64,000 nt of DNA from Tuctoria greenei. Taxonomy: Eukaryota; Streptophyta; Magnoliopsida; Poales; Poaceae. Positions within the stretch are counted from its first letter, which is position 1, and the number at the start of each line of letters is the position of its first letter. The translations under genes and the position numbers were made by a program. The notes beneath the pieces are model-generated. The model was not told the DNA's origin, did no database searches, and saw nothing but the letters and a program-made list of their open reading frames with translations. Positions 57,673 to 64,000 of the stretch are shown piece after piece. The stretch lies in the NCBI GenBank assembly GCA_036927565.1, contig JAYESD010000003.1:83063311-83127310 (forward strand), in the 5' to 3' direction.

Positions 57673-60600
57673 TCACGTCAGCACATACTCTACAACGTTC
57701 TTCGCCAGGGATTGCCCCTCAACCTCCAACTGGTCCGCGATGACGTCGCCCACCTTGGAGAGTTTGCTACCTGCCGAGCTCAACGCTTGCAACGCCAGGT
57801 CCGGCTCTGGCTCCGGATCATCCGGACGCACGGGACTGAAGCCCATTGGTGTCAGTGTGTCGTTGGCTTTGATCAGGAACTCCCAAACCCGTAGGGAGTC
57901 CGCAGTCCTCAAGCCCTTCAGTTCCTCCAAGGATCTTTTGGCCGCCGCCAGTTCAGAAATCTCGCGCGCAAGGCGCTCAACCTCTTTGGCATTTTGCTGA
58001 ATCTTTTTAGCAACCTGATTCTTGAGTTTGCCGAGCTCCTCCCGGAGGTAGATCTTGTTTCGGCGGTCGACCAGGTCCCTCTCTCGGCCCCTAACTTTCT
58101 TCTCCCTGGCAGCGAGAGCACACTCTTGCTGGTAGAGTTCTTGCCCTAGCACCCAGGCCTTCTCCTCCTCCTCAAGGCAACACTCCTCCAACTTCTTGGT
58201 GCGTTCCTCGAGATCCTTGTCAACCAGAGCCACCTTTTCAGCGAGCTCCTCCTCCCTCCTCAAGACGTCATCCCGCAGCTCTAGGAATTTTTGCTCTTCA
58301 TCTTCGAGCCTTTTCTCCCTCTCCTCAAGTTCCTCCCGGCGCTTAATGAGTGTAGTGTTAATGGCTTCAAGCCTTTCTTGGCGTTCATCAGCCGCACTAT
58401 TAGCTGTCTTGGTCTGGTCATAAATGGCCCAGGATTGAGCGTCAAGGGCGCGAGTCAAGCTCTCCCTGTCATCCAATAATTTGCCCCAGTATTCCAGGCA
58501 GACCTTCTCCTGCTTGGTCCATTCTTTGTCATCTGCCAGCATTGACTGCGCCAGCTTGGTCTCGAAGTAGAGCCGGTTACGCCACCGCCTAAGGGTTTGG
58601 CTCTCCTCTTCAAGAGCCTTGCTATCGTGGTAGAATGCCAGCTAGACTTGACGCAGGCTGGAGCAAGCATTGTCAATAGACAACGACAGGGGAATAGGTT
58701 CCGGACCTACTGGGGTCTCCTCCGCTGGTTCCAGTGGGTTCTCGCTTACAAAAATTGGGTCCCACTCCACAAGAGTGGTCCCCTGAGCCTCCACGACACT
58801 AGGTCCATCGTCCGAGATAGCCTCAGTCGCCACTGAGGAGGGTCCCGCAGAAGAAGTTCCAACCTCCAAAAGTTGTTCCGAAGGCACTGTCGCCAAGTCT
58901 TCATTTACCCCCTCGGGCAGGGGGCCAGCGACTTCATCTGGGTACCCTGGCCCAGCAGCAGGCACCTCTGCCATCATCACTTCGGGAGCAGGGGCAACTT
59001 CAGGCTCCGCCATGGACTCCTCCTCCGCTGGTGGCTCGGGTGTTGGCGCCTCGGCCATCATTGGTTCGAGTGTCGATACCTCCCCAACAACCGGCCCTGC
59101 GGCCGAAGCTTCAACCTCAACCGACTCGAGCGCCGGAAGGTCTTCAACTACAACTGGCTCTGAGGCTGGAGCTTCGGAGGTAGCCAGCTCAACCGCCAGA
59201 ACTTCCTCCACATCCGGCTCACTTGCCGGGACTTCAATAACCTTCGGCTCAACCGCCGGGGCTTCGACAATTTCTGGCTCAGGGGCCGGGATCACTGCTT
59301 CCTCCGGCTCAATGGCTGAAGCTTCCATCATCTTAGCATCAAGACCTGGAGCTTCAACCTCCGGGGCAGGTGCCGCTGGTGCATCTTCTCTCCCATGGTC
59401 CAGCGCTACCACGAGAGTCTCGGGGGATGAGTCGAGGTCCATGAACACGATAGCTGGCGCCGGAGCTGCCGCAGCTTCAACCACCACTTGGGGCGGCACC
59501 GGGACAGGAGCAGAAGCTTCCGCCCTCACAGCTTCAGCTGCTGTGACTGAGGGTGGAGCCTCACTCCTCTTTATGGGAACGCTGTGGATGATGGATGAAG
59601 AAACTTAAAAAACAGTTACTACAATAAAACAACTATCTGAGGTAAAGATTAAAAATTACCTCGGGAGGCTTCTGCACCAGCTTGCGCGGAACCTTTTTCC
59701 CGAGCGTTCTGGGCTAACCATAGCCGCCGCCGGCGTGGAAGCTCCGGAGGGCCCCCCGAAACTCGTTGTAGCCACGGGCATTTCCTTAGTCGAGGCCCCC
59801 CTCGACCGGGAAGGACCTCCGGGCCTAGAGGCCCCAACTGGCCCTGGTGCTGGAGTCGCATGCCCGGAGCTAGCACCCCGGGAAGATGCCGCTGCGGGTA
59901 CAGTCGCCGCAGTTGTAGAAGATCTCCCCCTCCGGGGAGAAGGAGCTAATGCAGAGGTTGCAGGCCTGACGGACCTTCCGTCGGCATGCTGCAGCTCCCT
60001 CTTCCGACTCAAGGGTTCGTCCGCCGGCTCCTTGCCCTTGCCGATGACTTCGATCCTTGGCTTCGGTACAGGGTCGAAGCCACCTTCGGAAGCCCCAGGG
60101 ATCACCACCCTGGAGGTCGATCTTCTCTCGACGACACCAAGGTCGTCAAGCACCGGCATCGTCCGCCGGAGCTCCCTGCTGAACTCTACTTCCACGTTCA
60201 GAGGGAGAAAAGCTGGTGGCAGGGTCAAGTCATCACCCGCGACGGCGATGCCGTGCTGGAACTTCTTGAGATGAAACTCCAAGGTTGCCTCCGCCATGTT
60301 GGACTTCAGCCCGGTCTCGACCCGGTCGTCGTCCATCACACTGTTGAGGGCCCAAGCAAGTTTTTCTCTCCTCTTTAGCGGTGCCCACCTGTTGACCAGG
60401 AAATTGCAAAATACCGCCTGAGGAGTTAATACTCCCTCCACGCACTGGCGGATCCTGGTCAGAGTAGGGTTGAAGGCATCCGACAGCACCGGAGCTTCAC
60501 TCCAGACTGCAGTGTCGATGTTGGGGAGGCCTTCGGGCAGCTCCAGCTTCTCGTGCTCCTCCACTCGGATGACTATCCAGTCCTTCTTCCAATCATCCCA

Positions 60601-61049
60601 CTTTCCAGAGTGAAACGACCGGAGGTACTTGAATGGGCACTTCTTGCGCTTCATGAAGTAGTAGAAGCCAAGGTACTCATTACTCCTACCGGTGGTATGG
60701 ATGGTGAAGAAGGTCCGGAAGAGTTCAATGCAGGGGGGATGCCCACCCACATTTCACAAAAGTGGACGAAGACAGACACAAGAAGAATGGAGTGGGGGCC
60801 AAGGTGGTACAGCTGCAGACCATAGAAGTCTAGCAGCATCAAGAAAAAAGAGGAAAAAGGTGGGATCAACCCCACCATGGCGTACGAAGTGAAGTACACC
60901 ATCTCGCTGGCGTGCTTCTTCTCGAACGGGAGCTCTCCCCCTGTGCGAACCAGACGGTTGAAGAAGTCCGGAGACCATCCCATGAGGGCTCGGACCTTCT
61001 TCAGGTCACCTTCGGTCTTCAAACGGCTCTCGCGGAGACCCAACTCCAT
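57673..61049 (-). pseudogene. TE-F antisense gene: Transposase_28-like domain, acidic repeats, coiled coil; spliced
   Basis: Opposite to pol. The start at 61049 (MELGLRESRLK) is chosen because the TE-C copy begins at the same point. Exon 1 (61049-59660) holds FFLMLLDFYGLQLYHLGPH and FVHFCEMWVG, a frame change near 60720-60750, then CIELFRTFFTIHTTGR, KRKKCPFKYLR and a Ser/Arg/Gly/Pro-rich end (SRGASSGHATPAPGP). After a 78-bp intron, exon 2 encodes about 300 residues of E/A/P/V repeats (58700-59581), with a TAG at 58642-58644. A long Glu/Lys/Arg coiled coil (57700-58540) ends at a TGA at 57673-57675, short of the TE-C end. Proteins with this fold are recorded as putative gypsy-type transposon proteins; antisense ORFs are described for Tat elements, function unknown. 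Confidence 0.78.
59582..59659 (-). other. Intron in TE-F antisense gene (78 bp)
   Basis: Minus strand begins GTAATTTTTAATC and ends CATCATCCACAG; AT-rich against GC-rich exons. The unspliced frame stops at the TAA within the donor. Splicing joins AG|C in phase with an exon 2 frame that is open down to 58644. An intron of 77 bp lies at the same place in TE-C. Confidence 0.82.
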
Positions 61050-61561
61050 CGCAGCACAGCAAGGCAAGAGAGGAAAAGCGAGCACAAGTTGGGAGTTTGA
61101 GCGCAAGATCAGATGAGAGGCGTAAAGAACCACATACGGTGCGCGCTTTCCTTCTTAAGTAAGCCCTCGCAACGCTTGGATGGAAACCGCAAGGAAGTCG
61201 AAGATATTACTCAAAAATTACACCCTACCGATGACAAGAGGGCCCGAGACCACCCTGACGATCAAGTCGAGGTTCTTACCCAAGCGAACGGTTGTCATCA
61301 TGAGGCGGAAAGCCCGAAGGCGGTGGCCTGATAAGGCGCACGGAACCGGTATGATTTTTGTATCGGGAACCGGCGACCTTCAATTACGTGAGATCCGCAC
61401 GCCAAAGATCTCATTTGCCGCACATGGGATATGCTACGTGGCGAGGATTTAACTCCAAACTATCGCCAACGGCACATCCGAAGACCTTTGAAGACTCAGT
61501 TCAAAAGTCGAAGGATGGACCCACCTCCGGCGGAATGACTTCACCCAAGGGGTCTTCCCCA
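61050..61561 (-). other. TE-F upstream region of the antisense gene
   Basis: About 510 bp between the antisense start and the PPT, without a supported gene. It must hold the promoter of the antisense gene unless that lies in the LTR. No convincing TATA box was picked out by eye. Confidence 0.45.
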
Positions 61562-61582
61562 GAGGTGGGCCCAGGGGGCCAC
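61562..61582 (+). other. TE-F polypurine tract
   Basis: GAGGTGGGCCCAGGGGGCCAC directly before the 3' LTR. It is purine-rich but broken by C residues, so it is a weak PPT; the TE-C equivalent is also imperfect. Confidence 0.55.
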
Positions 61583-62442
61583 TGTCGGTACCCTGGGTAC
61601 CATATACCCCTTGGGATTGCAAAGATCTCAATGGAATGTCATCTACTTGATTTGAAGACCTTTGGAGGCCCACACGTCAGACATAACCGGACCCGCTTCC
61701 CCAACATGGTTAGTCCCAGGGTCGCCACGTGTACTATCAAACTGGAGCTACCGCCCACAAGGGTGAAGCTCCGGGCTATGTACCATAGCGGCACCCCCGG
61801 ACCTAACCCCAGACCGAGGGAAGCTCTGGAACTGACTCGTGTTAGGTGGTATCGGACCTATCTGTTCCCCACAGTATGCTCCGGAGCTGCCACATGTCCA
61901 ACCGTCGGATCTTCAGCCTCTAACCTCCGGAATACTCCACAACGGCTCCGGATCTTCAAAGGGGAATCAAGGACTTCAAGACCCGATTAAATGTCATTAA
62001 TACTATATTAATGACACACGATCGGACGACCTTAATTACCAAGTAACGGTGCTATCAAAGCCCGTAACTCGGTTATTAAGGGTAATTAAGCGCATCAAAT
62101 GCGTATCAATATTAGTAACCGCCGGGGCCACATGTCGGGCCAGGCTAACTTGTAACAGCCTGCCCTTGTACTATAAAAGGACAGGCCGACGATACATAGA
62201 GGGGGACTCGATGCGCTCACTCTACACTCTCAACTTACGTTGAGCTCATACATCCAATACAACACCATCACACCCCGTGGAGTAGGGTATTACGCTCAGG
62301 CGGCCCGAACCACGTAAATCTTCGTGTCTCCTATGTCATTTAACACTTCACCTTCTTGAATCTTCGTGCGCCCACACCGAACCTCAAACTCCTCTAACAC
62401 TTTAGTAGTGTCGGGAGATCTGCCGGATCAAAACCACCGACA
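61583..62442 (+). repeat. TE-F 3' LTR (860 bp)
   Basis: Direct copy of 49366-50227, same ends. TATAAAAG at 62172-62179. Followed by TSD ATAGG at 62443-62447. Confidence 0.95.
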
Positions 62443-62487
62443 ATAGGGATAACATATTTTTTTGTTGTCTTTTGTTTCCTACTAACA

Positions 62488-63786
62488 ATGGTAGGAGAAG
62501 AAAATGATGACAAATGTGTTCAACATGCTAAGTTACCTGATATGATGAAGACCATGATGGATATGTTCGCCAAATACAATGCAGCAACAGAGGAGTCATC
62601 GGTGAACTTGACTCGCCAACTGGATGACCTTGCTCTTTGGATGAATACTTTTGAGGCTCGGTTGCCTCTCGCTGGAAGACAAGAAGACAATGCTTATGAT
62701 GAATTGGAAGATCACAATAATCAGCCAAGACTGCCACTTTATCGTCGAGGCATGGGAGGTAATAATCATAACAATTATAATCGTCCTCTTGATGATCCTT
62801 TTGCTAAAGTGAAATTTACTATACCCTCTTTTTTTGGTGCTTATGATGCTGAGGCTTATCTTGATTGGGAGATGACAGTAGAGCAAAAATTTAATTCCCA
62901 TCTTGTTCCTGAACAACCCAGAGTTCGTCAAGCCACTAGTGAGTTTAAGGACTTTGCTATCATATGGTGGATTGAACTTGTTAAAACTAGAACTGACCCT
63001 TCGACATGGGATAGATTAAAGGAAGCTATGCGTGTTCGATTTGTTCCTCCATCTTTTCAGCGGGACCTTTGCAAAAAATTGCAGCGTTTAGACCAAGGTA
63101 ACATGTCCGCACAGGAGTATTATCAAGAGTTACAAAAGAGTATGCTGCATTGTGGGGTAGTAGAGGACATGGATGATAAAATAGCTCGTTTTTATGGGGG
63201 GTTGAGGCGTGAAATTCAGGACATTGTTGATTACAAGGAATATGATACTGTTAATAGATTGTTTCAGCTTGCTATGTTGGCAGAAAAAGAATTGCAGGGC
63301 CGACAACAACAGCAACATCGCACGAGGAGCAACTTCACGCCGCGTGCAGCGACTACACCATCTAAAACAGCACCATCTTCGACCCCCCGAGCAGCGACTA
63401 CACCACCCAATGGCAGCCAACAAACTATACCTGCTGCTCCACCTTCTCGCGTGCCGGAAGGCAGCAAGGCGACGTCATTCAAGCCTTCATCGTCCACTCC
63501 TTCTACGGGTCATACTTCTGATATTAAGTGTCACCGCTGCCAGGGACTTGGTCATATGATGATAGATTGCCCGAGCAAACGAGCATACATAGCACGCGAT
63601 GATGGCGGTTATGATAGTACTTCGGATGTTGAAGATGAATATTCTCTTGCTACTGACTTTACAGATCCAAATGACGAACACACCGAAGAAGAGGTACTTG
63701 GTACAGCGGCGAGGGAGAACTATAGGAGCATCATTGTGCAGCATGCCTTGAGCTCCAAAGTGGGGACCGGCGACAAGCTACAATGA
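62488..63786 (+). CDS. TE-E gag
   Basis: Uninterrupted 432-codon frame from ATG in CTAACAATGG context. The N-terminal helical region (DMMKTMMDMFAKYNAATEE) resembles TE-A gag. The capsid-like core at residues about 110-270 has FTIPSFFGAYDAEAYLDWEM, IIWWIELVK, RLKEAMRVRFVPPSFQRDL and YYQELQKSMLHCG. A Pro/Thr/Ser/Arg-rich linker follows, with a CCHC zinc knuckle CHRCQGLGHMMIDC at residues about 349-362 for RNA binding, then an acidic tail. The family makes one gag-pol frame. Here a TGA (63784-63786) separates gag from the protease that follows in the same frame, and could reflect a C-to-T change in a CGA codon. Gag forms the particle that packages the element RNA. Confidence 0.88.
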   Translation: MVGEENDDKCVQHAKLPDMMKTMMDMFAKYNAATEESSVNLTRQLDDLALWMNTFEARLPLAGRQEDNAYDELEDHNNQPRLPLYRRGMGGNNHNNYNRPLDDPFAKVKFTIPSFFGAYDAEAYLDWEMTVEQKFNSHLVPEQPRVRQATSEFKDFAIIWWIELVKTRTDPSTWDRLKEAMRVRFVPPSFQRDLCKKLQRLDQGNMSAQEYYQELQKSMLHCGVVEDMDDKIARFYGGLRREIQDIVDYKEYDTVNRLFQLAMLAEKELQGRQQQQHRTRSNFTPRAATTPSKTAPSSTPRAATTPPNGSQQTIPAAPPSRVPEGSKATSFKPSSSTPSTGHTSDIKCHRCQGLGHMMIDCPSKRAYIARDDGGYDSTSDVEDEYSLATDFTDPNDEHTEEEVLGTAARENYRSIIVQHALSSKVGTGDKLQ

Positions 63787-64000
63787 CACAACCTCTTCCA
63801 CATGTTTCTCGTCGTCAAGGACTACCGTGTACACACTATAATTGATGGAGGTAGCTGCAATAACATGGTGAACACGGACGTCGTCAAGAAGCTCGGTTTG
63901 ACAACAAGAGCACACCCTCATTCGTACCACATCAATGGTTCAACAACAGCGGTAAGGTTCGGGTAAGACAAACAGCGAGAATACATTTTTCAATTGGTTC
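63787..64000 (+). pseudogene. TE-E aspartic protease (partial, right window edge)
   Basis: Immediately after the gag stop, in frame, is HNLFHMFLVVKDYRVHTII followed by DGGSCNNMVN, the Asp-Gly-Gly form of the retroelement protease site, and VVKKLGLTT. A TAA-type break occurs near 63965. The domain continues past the window. It would cleave the polyprotein. Confidence 0.8.

Larger units (their letters stand above)
49366..62442 (+). mobile_element. TE-F: complete Tat-like Ty3/gypsy retrotransposon (13.1 kb) with antisense gene
   Basis: LTRs 49366-50227 (862 bp) and 61583-62442 (860 bp), both TGTCGGTACC...ACCGACA, are flanked by perfect 5-bp duplications ATAGG (49361-49365, 62443-62447). The LTRs differ at roughly 20 positions by eye (about 2-3%), which at commonly used grass rates suggests insertion about one million years ago. 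Internal order: primer site, gag, protease, RT, RNase H, second RNase H, integrase, degenerate minisatellite, then a gene on the opposite strand, then PPT. A few stops and frameshifts make it non-autonomous now. It is inserted in the TE-E leader. Confidence 0.95.
37048..64000 (+). mobile_element. TE-E: Ty3/gypsy-like LTR retrotransposon, interrupted by CACTA-2 and TE-F, running off the window
   Basis: Order: 5' LTR (37048-37504 and 47734-48135, split by CACTA-2), primer site 48138, leader 48136-49365, TE-F insertion, leader end 62448-62487, gag 62488-63786, protease to the right edge. It is inserted in the TE-D ORF; the left 5-bp flank is CCAGT (37043-37047). Its LTR and leader are related to those of TE-A, and it is the likely autonomous relative. 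Pol beyond the protease is outside the window. Confidence 0.85.

Noticed and set aside
58873..60378. Plus-strand Ser/Thr/Ala-rich ORFs (59012-59608, 59735-60274)
   Set aside because: They are shadows of the GC-rich repetitive antisense exons on minus, where homology to TE-C and the intron are found.
1..64000. tRNA, rRNA, snoRNA genes or organellar insertions
   Set aside because: No cloverleaf box A/B pair or rRNA-like stretch was recognised by eye; a tRNAscan/Infernal run would be decisive.

Overview
The window looks like nuclear DNA of a grass, probably from a repeat-dense region such as pericentromeric chromatin. I recognise no host gene, tRNA or rRNA. Essentially all of it is transposable elements: Ty3/gypsy LTR retrotransposons of at least four families and two CACTA (En/Spm) DNA transposons. 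The CACTA subterminal motifs, the gypsy polyproteins and the retroelement-borne YRDIP-type ORF point to Poaceae, but the species cannot be told from the sequence alone. I call the elements TE-A to TE-F, CACTA-1 and CACTA-2.

Layout, left to right. TE-A (1-4272, minus, left end cut by the window) is a small gag-only, non-autonomous LTR element inserted in the integrase of TE-B. TE-B (4273-11397, minus) is a decayed gypsy gag-pol element; its gag is split by CACTA-1 (8186-9585, TSD ACA). TE-B runs into the LTR of TE-C (11398-22316, minus), a Tat-like gypsy element with an antisense gene and a 72-bp minisatellite. TE-C gag is cut at about 22317 by TE-D, whose 4.25-kb LTR (22317-30827) itself contains a second same-family LTR (24581-28837). 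TE-D's primer site and internal region follow, with an uncharacterised ORF. TE-D is interrupted at 33550 by TE-E, a gypsy family closely related to TE-A. A 3.5-kb block (end of TE-D + TE-E LTR + start of TE-E leader) is tandemly duplicated (31450-34947 and 34948-48677). The second TE-E LTR is split by the 10.2-kb CACTA-2 (37505-47730, TSD TGC). TE-E continues to 49365, is interrupted by the complete 13.1-kb TE-F (49366-62442, plus, TSD ATAGG), and resumes at 62448 with its gag and protease, running off the right edge.

The window is therefore a set of nested insertions, deepening to the right: TE-F in TE-E in TE-D in TE-C in (the LTR of) TE-B. TE-F and TE-C belong to one Tat-like family, so this lineage re-invaded a region opened by its own older relative. 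Both carry gag-protease-RT-RNase H-second RNase H-integrase on the sense strand and, after a minisatellite, a spliced gene on the opposite strand (Transposase_28-like domain, acidic Pro/Ala/Glu segment, coiled coil). CACTA-2 carries a broken TNP2 transposase and, divergently, a six-exon gene joining a Transposase_24-like domain to a Ulp1/C48 cysteine protease with its H-D-Q-C residues present.

Coordinates of LTRs, TSDs, primer sites and introns were read by eye. Family names rest on recognised motifs, not on database searches. Divergences are rough visual estimates.
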